64,000 bases of DNA from Phenylobacterium sp. GTDB lineage: Bacteria; Pseudomonadota; Alphaproteobacteria; Caulobacterales; Caulobacteraceae. Of this stretch, positions 23,942-33,136 are shown one piece after another. Within the stretch, counting starts at the first letter, position 1. Each line of letters opens with the position of its first letter. The DNA lies in contig NZ_SSMX01000004.1 of the NCBI RefSeq assembly GCF_004799515.1, positions 62,001-126,000 of the forward strand, given 5' to 3'. The notes below the pieces were generated by a model. That model saw only the letters and a program-made list of their open reading frames with translations, had not been told where the DNA came from and searched no databases. The translations under genes were made by a program, and so were the position numbers.

Positions 23942-24781
23942 ATGGTTTCGATCGCTTACCGCACCGCCGACGTCGACGGCCTGAAGGTCTTCTACCGCGA
24001 GGCCGGCGCGCCCGGCGCGCCGAAGCTCCTGCTGCTGCACGGCTTCCCCAGCTCCAGCCACATGTTCCGGGACCTCATCCCCCTCCTGGCCGACCGCTTC
24101 CACATCGTGGCCCCCGACCTGCCGGGCTTCGGCCAGTCGGACGGCCCCAAGGCCAACACCTTCGACTCCATCGCCGACACCATCGAGCGCTTGACCGAGA
24201 TCGTCGGCTTCGACCGCTTCACCGTCTATGTGTTCGACTACGGCGCGCCCACGGGCTTCCGCCTGGCCATCCGCCATCCCGAGCGGATCACCGGCATCGT
24301 CTCCCAGAACGGCAACGCCTACGTCGAGGGCTTGAGCGACGGCTGGAACCCGATTCGCGCCTATTGGCAGGATCCGTCGCCCGCCAACCGCGAGGCGCTG
24401 CGCAGCATGCTGACCCTGGACACCACCCGCTGGCAGTACACCCACGGCGTGGTGGACCCGGCCGCGGTGTCGCCGGACGGCTACACGCTTGACGTCCACT
24501 ACCTCGGCCGGCCCGGCGCCGACGACGTCCAGCTGGACCTGTTCGGGGACTACAAGAGCAACGTCGCGCTCTACCCGGCCTTCCAGGCCTACTTCCGCAC
24601 CCACAAGCCACGCGTCCTGGCGGTGTGGGGCCGCAACGACCCGTTCTTCCTGCCGCCGGGCGCCGAGGCCTTCAAGCGCGACCTCCCCGACGCCCAGGTG
24701 CGTTTCTTCGACACCGGCCACTTCGCGCTGGAGACCCATGCGGCGGACATCGCCGAGGCGATCCGCGGCGTGTTCGGCTGA
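23942..24781 (+). CDS. alpha/beta hydrolase with Asp nucleophile (epoxide hydrolase/dehalogenase-like)
   Basis: 279 residues. HGFPSSSHMF is the oxyanion loop, PDLPGFGQSD the second strand motif, and the nucleophile elbow is FDYGAPTG with Asp in the place of Ser, as in epoxide hydrolases and haloalkane dehalogenases. The acid is in GRNDPF, the His in DTGHFALE. Good Shine-Dalgarno AAAGGAG before ATG 23942. It lies 66 nt after the Ser-less hydrolase and 36 nt before the SDR. Substrate unknown; a halogenated or epoxide compound is possible by family. Confidence 0.85.
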   Translation: MVSIAYRTADVDGLKVFYREAGAPGAPKLLLLHGFPSSSHMFRDLIPLLADRFHIVAPDLPGFGQSDGPKANTFDSIADTIERLTEIVGFDRFTVYVFDYGAPTGFRLAIRHPERITGIVSQNGNAYVEGLSDGWNPIRAYWQDPSPANREALRSMLTLDTTRWQYTHGVVDPAAVSPDGYTLDVHYLGRPGADDVQLDLFGDYKSNVALYPAFQAYFRTHKPRVLAVWGRNDPFFLPPGAEAFKRDLPDAQVRFFDTGHFALETHAADIAEAIRGVFG

Positions 24782-24817
24782 CCCTCGCCGGCCTCACCTG
24801 AGACGAAGGAGATGGAG

Positions 24818-25588
24818 ATGACCAAGACCGTGGCGATCGTGACCGGGGCCAGCCAGGGCATCGGGCGCGCGACAGCGGTGCGGCTGGCCCGGGATTTCTC
24901 CGCCCTGGTCCTCGTGGCGCGCGGCCGCGAGAACCTCGACGAGACGGCCCAGCTGGTCCGTGAGGCCGGCGCCGAGGCGCTGGTCATCGCCGCCGACCTG
25001 GGCGAGCCGGCGGCGGCGCAGCGGGTGGTCGATGAGACGGTCTCGGCGTTCGGCCGCATCGACGCCCTGCTCAACATCGCCGGCGCCGTGCCGCAGATCG
25101 ACCTCTTCGAGATGACCGACGCCCAGTGGGACGGCGGCTTGGCGCTGAAGCTGCACGGCGCCCGCCGCCTGACCGTCGCCGCTTGGCCATTGCTGAAGGC
25201 GGCCAAGGGCTCGGTGGTGCTGATGTCCGGCAACTCCGCGGTCTTCCCCAAGGCGCCCTATGCGGCGGTCGGCACGATCAATGCGGCGATCGTGGCCCTG
25301 GCCAAGGCCTTCTCCGACCGCGGGATCGCCGACGGCGTCCAGGTCAACAGCGTGCTGCCCGGCCCGGTCATGACCGGGCGCCGCCAGTCCTATCTGGAGC
25401 ACTGGGCCCCGCTGCACGGCATGACGGTGGAAGAGGCCGCCGCCAAGTTCCCCGAGGAAGCCGGCATCGCCCGCTACGGCGCGCCGGAGGAGATCGCCGA
25501 ACTGATGGCCTTCCTGGTCTCGCCGGGCGCGAAGTGGATGACCGGCTCGGCCCTACGGATGGATGGCGGCGAGGTGAAGTCGATCTAA
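24818..25588 (+). CDS. SDR-fold protein lacking the catalytic Lys
   Basis: 256 residues from ATG 24818, which has AAGGAG at 6-nt spacing (the ATG at 24812 abuts that site). The cofactor motif TGASQGIG (10-17) is intact. The catalytic Tyr148 is there, but YxxxK reads YAAVG, so Lys is replaced by Gly152, and the active-site Asn is not in its usual context (LKLHGARR). Ser remains in LMSGNSAV. Hydride transfer by the standard SDR route is therefore doubtful. It ends the three-gene unit whose first gene also lacks a key residue. Confidence 0.78.
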   Translation: MTKTVAIVTGASQGIGRATAVRLARDFSALVLVARGRENLDETAQLVREAGAEALVIAADLGEPAAAQRVVDETVSAFGRIDALLNIAGAVPQIDLFEMTDAQWDGGLALKLHGARRLTVAAWPLLKAAKGSVVLMSGNSAVFPKAPYAAVGTINAAIVALAKAFSDRGIADGVQVNSVLPGPVMTGRRQSYLEHWAPLHGMTVEEAAAKFPEEAGIARYGAPEEIAELMAFLVSPGAKWMTGSALRMDGGEVKSI

Positions 25589-25665
25589 GTGGGCCTCTCA
25601 GCGACGGCTGGCCGTCCCCAGCCCAAGCTTCCTTCGCCGCCCGCCTGGCGCCATAGGTCGAAGCC

Positions 25666-26088
25666 ATGCGCACGCACGCCGTCCGCCTAACGCCCGGGGC
25701 CGACCTGAAGCAGGCGCTGCAGCGCCTCACCGAGGCGCACGCGCTTCGCGCCGGCTGCATCCTGTCCGGTGTCGGAAGCCTGTCCCGCGCGCGCCTGCGG
25801 ATGCCCGGCGCGGCCGGAGAGCCGGAGCGCTTCGCGACGTTCGACGAGCCCACGGAGATCGTGTCCCTGGCCGGCACCCTCAGCGCGGACGGCCTGCACA
25901 TCCACATCAGCCTCGCCCGGCGCGACGGCGCCTGCGTCGGCGGACACCTGGTCTCCGGCTGCATCGTGCACACCACCGCGGAGCTGGTTATCGGCGAGCT
26001 GACCGAGGTCGAGTTCCGCCGGCCCGTGGACCCGGCCACAGGCTACGGCGAGCTCAGCATTCAGCCACGGTCGTTCGACGGGGACTAG
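25666..26088 (+). CDS. PPC (DUF296) domain protein
   Basis: 140 residues filled by the PPC/PCC domain, known from plant AHL proteins and bacterial single-domain relatives: RLTPGADLKQAL, then the central GCILSGVGSLSRARLR, LAGTLS..LHIHISLA and the conserved GGHLVSGCIVHTTAELVI motif. Bacterial members bind metal at the H-x-H-type site in HIHI and GGHL, and their function is not settled. Probably cytosolic and a homotrimer. It is separated from the SDR by 77 nt. Its TAG is part of the CTAG (26085-26088) that also ends the convergent hydrolase gene. Confidence 0.82.
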   Translation: MRTHAVRLTPGADLKQALQRLTEAHALRAGCILSGVGSLSRARLRMPGAAGEPERFATFDEPTEIVSLAGTLSADGLHIHISLARRDGACVGGHLVSGCIVHTTAELVIGELTEVEFRRPVDPATGYGELSIQPRSFDGD

Positions 26089-27149
26089 GCCGGGGGTTTT
26101 CGCCTCGCAGCCTCAAGCACCTCGCGTACGGCTTCGATGACCGGCTCCGGCTGGCTGAGTTGGACGAAGTGATCCGAGTTGGAGACAAGCCGCCACTGGC
26201 CCACGGCGGAGCGCGCGGCAAGCGCCCGGTGGCCAGCCTGCCAGTCCTCGCGCTGCTGATCCTGCGCCGGCTGGCTGTTCCAGGGCCGCGTCGGCGGGTC
26301 AGAGGCCGAGAGCACAATCATCGGCAGGTCGCCGAAATCGCGGCGCACCTTCCACTCCTCGAGCGTGTCGAAGCTCGGCCCCCGGTCGGCGACGAAGTAG
26401 TGCCGCGACTGGTCGTATTCGGCTTCATACCAATAGGGATGGGTGACGATGTAGGTCAGGTAGGCGGTCTCCGCCGCCGTGTGCGGCGGCGGATATTCCA
26501 TGCAGCCATTGTCTTTGAACGGCAGCTTGCCGGCCCGGGCCTGGCCCGCGCACGCCAGCTCGCGGGCGTCGCCCGCGCGGATATGCGCCTTGTCGATCTC
26601 CAGGCTCTCAGGCGGACGCGGATTCACCTGATTGGAGAAGCCAGGCTCGATCAGCACCAAGCCGGCGACGCGCTTCGGAAAGCGGTCGGTGAACACCGTG
26701 GCGTAGAAGCCGCCGATGGAATGGCCGACGATCACCACGGGCCCCTTCACGCGGAGCTTTCCGAGGACGGCCCGCATCTCGTCCGTGACGTTGACCGCGG
26801 TGATCGGCTTGGTCGGCGGATCGCTGAAGCCCATGCCGGCCCGATCGTAGAAGCAGGTGCGGGTCAGGCCGGTGATCGCCGGCTGCACCTTCTGCCAACT
26901 CAGCATCGAGCCCTCTCCGCCCGGCTCGAACAGCACGGTGGGGGAGCCGCGCCCCAGGCAAAGGGCGTGGATCCGACGCCCGCCGCCCATGTCGATGAAG
27001 GTCTTCCGCAGCAGTCGCGGGTCGAGTGTGGCGGCGCTGGACGCGGTTGCGGCGATGGCGAACGCCAGGAGGGCCGCCCCAGCCAGCCCGGCCGCTCGCC
27101 CAAGGTTTAGCCCGCTTCGGCCGCAGCGACGAGTCGACAGCCAGCCCAT
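26085..27149 (-). CDS. secreted alpha/beta-fold hydrolase
   Basis: 354 residues. It starts at ATG 27149 with a long signal peptide or anchor (hydrophobic AAGLAGAALLAFAIAATASSA). The nucleophile elbow GHSIGGFYA contains Ser, with an oxyanion region EPGGEGSMLSW, an acid in SASDPPT and a His in NSDHFVQL, so the triad is complete. Four Cys in the mature part may pair as disulfides. Likely periplasmic esterase/lipase. Convergent with the PPC gene, sharing its stop CTAG. Confidence 0.82.
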   Translation of the reverse strand: MGWLSTRRCGRSGLNLGRAAGLAGAALLAFAIAATASSAATLDPRLLRKTFIDMGGGRRIHALCLGRGSPTVLFEPGGEGSMLSWQKVQPAITGLTRTCFYDRAGMGFSDPPTKPITAVNVTDEMRAVLGKLRVKGPVVIVGHSIGGFYATVFTDRFPKRVAGLVLIEPGFSNQVNPRPPESLEIDKAHIRAGDARELACAGQARAGKLPFKDNGCMEYPPPHTAAETAYLTYIVTHPYWYEAEYDQSRHYFVADRGPSFDTLEEWKVRRDFGDLPMIVLSASDPPTRPWNSQPAQDQQREDWQAGHRALAARSAVGQWRLVSNSDHFVQLSQPEPVIEAVREVLEAARRKPPA

Positions 27150-27273
27150 TGCGCCCCCAGCGACACCACAGCTTACCCCGGCTAGGAGATTACACTTGTA
27201 GTTCGCAAGTCAACGAGCTTTTCCGGCCGGCGGTCGCACGCACGGCCCGCCGAAAGGGCGGGCGGCTGAACTG

Positions 27274-27837
27274 CTACTTCGGGTGGATGCGCGAGATCTT
27301 GGTGCCTTGCAGCGTCAAGTCGGCCATCAGGCCCTTGCCGTTGAAGGGGAAGGCGTAGACGTCATGTGTCAGGGTGGTGCTGTCGGCCTCGGCCGCGCCG
27401 CTCTTGTTGATGACCGTGACGCTCGGGCCCGTGCCGGCGGACCAGCCGTCGCTCTTCCGCAGATAGTCCAGCGACTTCGGGGTCATGAAGAACAGGGCGT
27501 AGGCGAAGTCCTGGCCGCCGATCTGCAGCCCCCAGGAACCGCCCGTCAGATTGTAGAAGCCCGTGGGCTTGCCGCCTTCGAACAGGACGCCGTTGCCGGT
27601 CTCGCCGCCGAACACGAAGCCGGCCTTGAGGATCGACGGGAACACCAGCGTGGCCTTGGCGTCGCGGGCGAAGCGGCGCGAGCGCGGCTCGCTGCTGGCC
27701 AGTTCCTGCAGGGACGCACGGCCCCGCGCGACGAGCTTTTCGCGGTCGTCCGCATAGGCGGCGGTCAGGCCCAGAGGACCGACGGTCCCGGCGAGCGCCA
27801 GGCTGGTGACGGTGAAGGTGCGGCGGGTGAAGTGCAT
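27274..27837 (-). CDS. SYLF-domain lipid-binding protein, exported
   Basis: 187 residues from ATG 27837, beginning MHFTRRTFTVTSLALAG with a twin-arginine signal. The mature protein is a SYLF (DUF500/Ysc84-like) domain: VFPSILKAGFVFGGETGNGVLF, then GSWGLQIGGQDFAYALFFM and the conserved SVTVINKSG. SYLF domains bind phosphoinositides or membranes in eukaryotes; the bacterial role is unclear but probably envelope related. It is an isolated gene with its own promoter; nothing in the next 180 nt on this strand belongs to it. Confidence 0.85.
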   Translation of the reverse strand: MHFTRRTFTVTSLALAGTVGPLGLTAAYADDREKLVARGRASLQELASSEPRSRRFARDAKATLVFPSILKAGFVFGGETGNGVLFEGGKPTGFYNLTGGSWGLQIGGQDFAYALFFMTPKSLDYLRKSDGWSAGTGPSVTVINKSGAAEADSTTLTHDVYAFPFNGKGLMADLTLQGTKISRIHPK

Positions 27838-27870
27838 GGTGGCCCCTGTCCAGGATATCTGAATGCTCAA

Positions 27871-28016
27871 GCTGAACGCCGGGGCGCGACGTCCGTTGCA
27901 TGCCAGCCGGGGCTTTTTCGTTTTGCGTTTGCTTCACGCGTTCATCGGACGCCGGCAGATCGGACTGGCTAGGCCTGCTCCTCTCCTGGAACTCGAAGCC
28001 TCGCCCCCGACGCTCC
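27871..28016. other. short intergenic gap, nothing evident
   Basis: 146 nt between two - strand genes. It contains no hairpin with a T-run and no gene. The promoter of the SYLF gene probably lies here. Confidence 0.35.
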
Positions 28017-28754
28017 CTACCGCAGCGCCCCCGCCGCGAAGTCCCGCCACATCTGAGCCTCCTTGCGGAACGGCCCTTTCAGCTTCACCAGGCGCTTATC
28101 CATCTCGACCACAAGCTCGCGGGCCTCGTCCCTCCGGCCGTGGCGGGCCATGAACGCGGCGTAGCGGCCCAGCGCCTCGAAGCCCGGCATCCGCTCGGCG
28201 GCCCACTGATAGGCGCGGTCGGCCTCGTCGAGCCGGCCCAGGGCCTCGTAGGCGCGGCCGAGCGACAGGGCCGAGGGCGGCGTGCGCCCGTGCGCCTCGT
28301 CCTCGCCCAGCTTCTCGAGCACCGTCAGCGCGTCGGCGGGCCGGTTGAGCTCCAGGAGCGCATTGGCCAAACCCAGCAGCAGCACCGGATCGTCGGCATG
28401 CACGCCATGGGCGGCGGCGCGCCAGAGCGCCTCGGCCTCGGCGTGGTGGCCCAGGCTCGCGGCGGCGGCGGCCAGGCGCGACTGGTTGCGCACCGTGGGC
28501 GTCTCCTGGCAGGCGATCTTGGCCTCGCGGTACTCGCGGTGCGGGTCCAGCGTCTCGCGGGCGACCTTGGCGACATTGCGGGCCGTTTTGCCGCGGAAGA
28601 GGTCCGGGATCACGAACATCGCGATGTAGATCACGCTGCCGATCCCCGGGGCCATCAGCACGATCCAGATCCAGAAGGTGTCGCGCCCGGTGCGCACCAC
28701 GTGCCAGCACAGCAGCAGGGCCACGCCGTAGGTCAGGATGAGGCTGAGGATCAC
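28017..28754 (-). CDS. membrane-anchored TPR-like protein
   Basis: 245 residues. The N-terminus has two hydrophobic segments (3-19 and 27-49) around a GRDTFWIWIVLMAPGIGSVIY loop like PLDc_N domains, followed by about three TPR-like helical pairs (EAEALWRAAAHG, NRPADALTVLEKLG, GRLDEADRAYQWAAERMPG). The soluble part likely sits in the cytosol. It overlaps the pth stop by 4 nt, so it is expressed with it. Function unknown, but a TPR partner of a membrane complex is plausible. Confidence 0.7.
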   Translation of the reverse strand: MILSLILTYGVALLLCWHVVRTGRDTFWIWIVLMAPGIGSVIYIAMFVIPDLFRGKTARNVAKVARETLDPHREYREAKIACQETPTVRNQSRLAAAAASLGHHAEAEALWRAAAHGVHADDPVLLLGLANALLELNRPADALTVLEKLGEDEAHGRTPPSALSLGRAYEALGRLDEADRAYQWAAERMPGFEALGRYAAFMARHGRRDEARELVVEMDKRLVKLKGPFRKEAQMWRDFAAGALR

Positions 28755-29377
28755 GGGCGGTCGCCCTCGCGGGCCGCCTTGCGCGGATCGACCTTCTCGG
28801 CGGGCGCGAGGCGCATGACCTCGGTCTGGTACTTCTCATCCTCGCCGGCCGCCAGCAGGGGCGCGGCGTCAGCGCAGGCGGCGATCAGCGGCTCGACCCA
28901 CTTCAGCTCGGCCTTATGGAACTCCGAGAGCACATGGCCGTGCACCAGCTCCTTGTCGCCCGGATGGCCGGTGCCCAGCCGCGCGCGGCGGAAGTAGGGG
29001 CCGACCTGGCTCACGATCGAGCGCACGCCGTTGTTGCCGGCCGCCCCGCCGCCCGCCTTCATCCGGAAACGGCCGGGGGCCAGGTCGATCTCGTCGTAGA
29101 AGACCACCAGGTTCTCGGGCTCGGTCTTGAAGAACTTCAGCGCCTCGCCCACCGCGCGGCCGCTCTCGTTGTAGAAGGTCTGCGGCTTGAGGATCAGGGT
29201 CTTCACAGACCCCGCCGGCGTCTCGATGGCGCCCTCGGCGGCGAAGCCGGAGAAGCGCGAGCGGAACGGCCCGAAGCCCCAGCGGCGCGCGATCTCGTCC
29301 ACGGCCATGAAGCCGATGTTGTGGCGCGTCTTGGCGTAGGTCGGCCCCGGATTGCCGAGGCCCGCGATCAGCAGCAT
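28751..29377 (-). CDS. pth: peptidyl-tRNA hydrolase
   Basis: 208 residues. Pth releases peptides from peptidyl-tRNA that drop off ribosomes. GLGNPGPTYAKTRHNIGFMAVD holds the catalytic His, FYDEIDLAPGRFRMK the Asp, and GGGAAGNNGVRSI the loop that grips the tRNA. The C-terminal ~25 residues are an extension common in alphaproteobacteria. Operon order here is rplY-pth-TPR gene, 35 nt after rplY. That rplY-pth pairing is very common in bacteria. Confidence 0.95.
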   Translation of the reverse strand: MLLIAGLGNPGPTYAKTRHNIGFMAVDEIARRWGFGPFRSRFSGFAAEGAIETPAGSVKTLILKPQTFYNESGRAVGEALKFFKTEPENLVVFYDEIDLAPGRFRMKAGGGAAGNNGVRSIVSQVGPYFRRARLGTGHPGDKELVHGHVLSEFHKAELKWVEPLIAACADAAPLLAAGEDEKYQTEVMRLAPAEKVDPRKAAREGDRP

Positions 29378-29412
29378 CTGGCCCCCCGAACCGCCGGGGC
29401 GGCGGGCGAAGC

Positions 29413-30060
29413 TTAAGCCTCGCCGCCTTCTTCCGCCGCGGATTCAGCGGCGGCGACCTCGGCGACCGCGGCGTCGGCCGCTTCATCTTCCTCGGTCTGC
29501 GACGACACGCCGGAGATGGTGGCGAGCACCGTCTCGGCCGGGATCGCCGCTTCGACGTTGGCCGGCAGCTTCAGGTCGGAGACGCGGATCGAGTCGCCGA
29601 TCTCGAGGCCGGTCAGGTCGAACACCAGCTCTTCGGGGATGTGGTCGGCGGCGCAGGCCACCTGCACCGAGTGGAACACCACGTTGAGCGCGCCGCCGCG
29701 CTTGATGCCGGGCGAGGCTTCCTGGTTCTGGAAGTGCAGCGGCACCTCGATCTTGATCTGCTGGTGCGCGTCGACGCGGTAGAGGTCGAAGTGCCAGGGC
29801 GTGTCGCTGACCGGGTGCATGTCCACGGCCTTGGCGATCACCGGCTGGGTCTCTTCGCCGTACTTCAGGGTCACCAGGTGGCCCAAGAGCTTGCCGGTGT
29901 AGAGCGCCTTCTTGAACTCGTTCATCTTGACCGAGATCGCGACGGGATCCTTGTCGCCGCCGTAGAGGACGCCGGGGACCAGACCCGCGCGGCGGACCTC
30001 GCGCGTGGCGCCGGTGCCGGTCTTTTCGCGCACTTCAACGTTCAGAACGATATCGGCCAT
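29413..30060 (-). CDS. rplY: 50S ribosomal protein L25/general stress protein CTC
   Basis: 215 residues, the long CTC form: N-terminal 5S-rRNA-binding L25 domain (MADIVLNVEVREKTGTGATREVRRAGLVPGVLYGG) and the C-terminal TL5 beta domain (FHSVQVACAADHIPEELVFDLTGLEIGDSI). The last 25 residues are Ala/Glu-rich, as often in this group. It binds the central protuberance of the large subunit. First gene of the rplY-pth operon. The upstream gap (30061-30191) carries GC-rich hairpins and its promoter. Confidence 0.95.
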   Translation of the reverse strand: MADIVLNVEVREKTGTGATREVRRAGLVPGVLYGGDKDPVAISVKMNEFKKALYTGKLLGHLVTLKYGEETQPVIAKAVDMHPVSDTPWHFDLYRVDAHQQIKIEVPLHFQNQEASPGIKRGGALNVVFHSVQVACAADHIPEELVFDLTGLEIGDSIRVSDLKLPANVEAAIPAETVLATISGVSSQTEEDEAADAAVAEVAAAESAAEEGGEA

Positions 30061-30153
30061 GGCCTTGCCTCAGAAACGAAACCGCCGCGCGAACGGCGCG
30101 CGGCGACGCTAGTTGCGACCCAAAGCGGGTCGAAAGGGTGCGCGTAGATACAC

Positions 30154-30186
30154 AAAAGCCCCCGGCCGCGCAACGGGCCCGGGCGC
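30154..30186 (-). terminator. possible terminator of the lipoprotein gene
   Basis: On the - strand a GC-rich hairpin (GCCCGGGCC pairing imperfectly with GGCCGGGGGC) is followed by TTTTG, just after the lipoprotein stop at 30192. The stem is imperfect, so this is tentative. Confidence 0.4.
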
Positions 30187-30191
30187 GAAAC

Positions 30192-31256
30192 CTACTGCGT
30201 CTTGTGCTTGGCGCGCGCCGCCGGGGTGGCGGCCGCCTTGGTCAGGCTGGCGTCGGCGACGGCCGCGGCGCGCGGATCCGGCGGCTCGGCCACGCCCACG
30301 CCCTTCATCAGGCAGTGACCGGTGTCCTCCAGCACGTGCTGGCCCAGGCAGAAGACGTCCTCGTAGTGCGGCCGGGCCACCGCCAGGCACTGGTAGAGGT
30401 TGAGCTTACTCATGTTGAGGCAGATGGCGTCGTTGGGGTCGGCCAGGATCGGCATCACCGAGCCCAGGCTGGCGTCGTCGGCGTAGCCCAGGGCCGCCAG
30501 GGCCGCGACCGCCAGGCTGTGGATCACCTCGGGCGTATAGGGCGGGTCCAGGCTCTGCGGCGTCAGGCCCATCTGGCCGCCGCCGCCCACCGCGCTCTGC
30601 AGGCGGGCGGTCTCGGCGGTCTCGCCCAGGCCCGGCGTGCTGGAAAGCTCCTTGGCCAGCGACAGGCGCGCATCGCGGCCGGGCACGTCGCCCTTCGACC
30701 AGGCCTGGTGCTGCACCTCATAGGCCGACTGGCGCACGTTGCGGCCGAGCGTGATCAGCTTGCGGCCGTCCTCGCCCAGCGCGCTGGTCACCAGGCCCGC
30801 GGCGCTGGCCGAGCCTGAGAAGCCCACGGCGTAGGCCGGATCCTTCATGATCTCATAGGCCACCTGGCGGCGCTGGTCGGCGTCGGCGGCGAACTTGCGC
30901 ACCCCGGCCACGAAGGCCGGGTCCTGCAGGGCGACCACCGCGCCATAGGCGATGGCCCCGCGCAGCAGGGCGGTGGGCTCATAGGCCTCGCCGGTCTTCA
31001 GGCTCTGGGCCACGTCGGGGCCGCCGGCGAAAGCGGGCGAGATGGCGGTGGCGTGGATGACATAGGCCCGGTAGGCGCTGGCCTGCTCGATCACCCGCGG
31101 CGACAGGCTGACGGGCGGCGGGGCGGCGGCCACCGGAGCCGGCGGCGGCGGGGCCGGCGGCGGCGGCGCGGGGCTGGAGCAGCCGGCCAGGAGGGCGGCC
31201 AGCACGACGGACGCCAGGGCGGCAAGTTGGAAGCGGGCGGCGGCTGTGAAGCTCAT
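30192..31256 (-). CDS. lipoprotein of unknown function
   Basis: 354 residues from ATG 31256 (the extra upstream codons add an implausible leader). The lipobox is LLAGC: a signal peptide ends in Cys25, followed by a Pro/Ala-rich linker (SPAPPPPAPPPPAP). The mature domain is helical, Ala/Leu-rich, with ALRGAIAYGAVVALQDPAFVAGVRKFA and a Cys-containing tail (CLNMSKLNLYQCLAV, CLGQHVLEDTGHCLM). It looks like a periplasmic or outer-membrane lipoprotein domain. No homologue recognised. It lies between rplY and prs but on its own transcript by spacing. Confidence 0.72.
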   Translation of the reverse strand: MSFTAAARFQLAALASVVLAALLAGCSSPAPPPPAPPPPAPVAAAPPPVSLSPRVIEQASAYRAYVIHATAISPAFAGGPDVAQSLKTGEAYEPTALLRGAIAYGAVVALQDPAFVAGVRKFAADADQRRQVAYEIMKDPAYAVGFSGSASAAGLVTSALGEDGRKLITLGRNVRQSAYEVQHQAWSKGDVPGRDARLSLAKELSSTPGLGETAETARLQSAVGGGGQMGLTPQSLDPPYTPEVIHSLAVAALAALGYADDASLGSVMPILADPNDAICLNMSKLNLYQCLAVARPHYEDVFCLGQHVLEDTGHCLMKGVGVAEPPDPRAAAVADASLTKAAATPAARAKHKTQ

Positions 31257-31372
31257 CAGGAAGCCTTCCCCACGGACGCGCACGGCGTCGTTCTTAGAAT
31301 CGTCCCCCGACGCGAGTGGACTCGCACAGACCGCGCCCTATGGGCAAGCGTGGCTGTGACGGTTCCCCCGGC

Positions 31373-32308
31373 TCAATCGAACAGTTTCGACACCGATTCC
31401 TCATTGGCGATGCGGCGGATCGCCTCGCCGATCAGCCGGTCGCAGCTGACATAGCGGATCTTGCCGCCGTCGCGGGCGCGTTCCGGCGGGGCGATGGAGT
31501 CGGTCATCACCAGCTCCTTCAGGATGGAATCGTTCACCCGCTCGACCGCCGCGCCCGACATGACGCCGTGGGTGACATAGGCCGAGACCTCGGACGCGCC
31601 GTGGTCGACCAGGGCCTGGGCGGCGTTGGTCAGCGTGCCGCCGCCGTCGATCATGTCGTCGAACAGGATGCAGCGCCGGCCGGAGACGTCGCCGATGATA
31701 TTGGCCACCTCGCTCTTGCCGGGGCCGGAGCGGCGCTTGTCGACGATGGAGAGTTCGGCGTTCAGCCGCGTGGCCACCGCCAGCGCCCGCACCACCCCGC
31801 CCACGTCGGGCGAGACGATCATCAGCTCCGAGCACCGGGCGTGGTTGTCCTTGATGTCGGCGGCCAGGATCGGGGCCGAGAGCAGGTTGTCGGTGGGGAT
31901 GTCGAAGAAGCCTTGGATCTGGCCGGAGTGCAGATCCATGGTCAGGACCCGGTCGGCGCCGGCCCGGGTGATCAGGTTGGCCACCAGCTTGGCCGAGATC
32001 GGCGTGCGGCCGCCGGTCTTACGGTCCTGCCGGGCATAGCCGAAGTAGGGCATCACCGCGGTGATCCGCTTGGCCGAGGCGCGTTTCAGCGCGTCGATGC
32101 AGATCAACAGCTCCATCAGGTTGTCGTTGGCCGGGTAGCTGGTCGACTGGATCACGAAGACGTCCTCGCCCCGGACGTTCTCGTCGATGGTCACCCAGAC
32201 CTCGTTGTCGGCGAAACGCTTCACCTGGGCCTTGGTGAGCGGGAGGTCCAGATGGGAGGCCACGGCCTCGGCGAGCGGACGATTGGAGTTGCCGGCCAGC
32301 AGCTTCAT
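31373..32308 (-). CDS. prs: ribose-phosphate pyrophosphokinase (PRPP synthetase)
   Basis: 311 residues, class I PRPP synthetase that makes PRPP for purine, pyrimidine, His, Trp and NAD synthesis. The N-terminal domain has [27 protein letters not shown] and [19 protein letters not shown]; the metal/ATP loop [14 protein letters not shown] and the PRPP-binding loop [13 protein letters not shown] are intact. Cytosolic, active as a hexamer. It lies 57 nt after pgeF on the same strand and probably has its own promoter. Confidence 0.96.
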   Translation of the reverse strand: MKLLAGNSNRPLAEAVASHLDLPLTKAQVKRFADNEVWVTIDENVRGEDVFVIQSTSYPANDNLMELLICIDALKRASAKRITAVMPYFGYARQDRKTGGRTPISAKLVANLITRAGADRVLTMDLHSGQIQGFFDIPTDNLLSAPILAADIKDNHARCSELMIVSPDVGGVVRALAVATRLNAELSIVDKRRSGPGKSEVANIIGDVSGRRCILFDDMIDGGGTLTNAAQALVDHGASEVSAYVTHGVMSGAAVERVNDSILKELVMTDSIAPPERARDGGKIRYVSCDRLIGEAIRRIANEESVSKLFD

Positions 32309-32365
32309 CGGGTCCCCACGACTGACGCTTGATGGCCGGGCTTGTAGCAGCCGAAGACAGGGAGT

Positions 32366-33136
32366 CTATCCCTCCAGCACAATCGCCGACATGAGCCGCC
32401 CATAGTCGCCCTCGCCCCGCTTGAAGGCCCGGCGGTTGGAGAAGAAATCGTCCGCCTCCGCACAGGTGTCGCGGCCGATCCACTCACACGCGCTGACACT
32501 GGCGGCGGCCAGGCGGCCCAGCACGAAGGCCGGCAGGTCGAACATCCGCTTGTCCGGGGTCACACCGGCGCGGAAGCAGCGCGCGTAGTCTCGGTCGAAG
32601 TGGACGAACCGCTCCAGGAAATCCACGCCCACCTCGTAGGAGTCCGGCCCGATGCAGGGCCCGACCGCCGCGCGCAGGCGGTTGCGGTCGGCGCCCAGGC
32701 TCTCCATCCGCGCCACCGTGGCCTCGACGACGCCGGTCAGCGCGCCCTTCCAGCCGGCATGGGCGGCGGCCACGATCCGGGCCTGCGGGTCGGCGAGCAG
32801 GATCGGCGCGCAGTCGGCGGCCAGCGCCCCGCAGACCACGCCGGGCGTGGCGCTCACCACCGCGTCGGCCTGCGGCGGCCCGGCCGGCCAGTCGCCGTCG
32901 GCCACCAGGGCGGTCGCGGAGTGGACCTGATAGGCGGTGACGATGCTCTCCGCGCCGAAGTGGGCGGCGCAGCGCCTGCGGTTCTCGACGACGGCCTCCG
33001 GATCGTCCTTCGAGCCCAGGCCGACGTTCAGGCTGGCGTAGATCCCGCCCGACACCCCGCCGTTCCGGGTGAAGAAGGCGTGGCGCACGCCGGCCGCCTC
33101 CAGCAGCTTCGAGGTCAGCACCGCGGGCCCGCTCAT
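32366..33136 (-). CDS. pgeF: peptidoglycan editing factor PgeF (YfiH, multicopper laccase-domain)
   Basis: 256 residues. The family removes L-Ser misincorporated into peptidoglycan precursors in E. coli, and members also show purine nucleoside phosphorylase or laccase activity. Metal-site motifs are present: FFTRNGGVSGG, AHAGWKGAL with its His, and GPCIGPDSYEVG with its Cys. It overlaps midA by 4 nt (ATGA), so lgt-midA-pgeF is one transcript. Which of the reported activities it has cannot be told here. Confidence 0.9.
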   Translation of the reverse strand: MSGPAVLTSKLLEAAGVRHAFFTRNGGVSGGIYASLNVGLGSKDDPEAVVENRRRCAAHFGAESIVTAYQVHSATALVADGDWPAGPPQADAVVSATPGVVCGALAADCAPILLADPQARIVAAAHAGWKGALTGVVEATVARMESLGADRNRLRAAVGPCIGPDSYEVGVDFLERFVHFDRDYARCFRAGVTPDKRMFDLPAFVLGRLAAASVSACEWIGRDTCAEADDFFSNRRAFKRGEGDYGRLMSAIVLEG

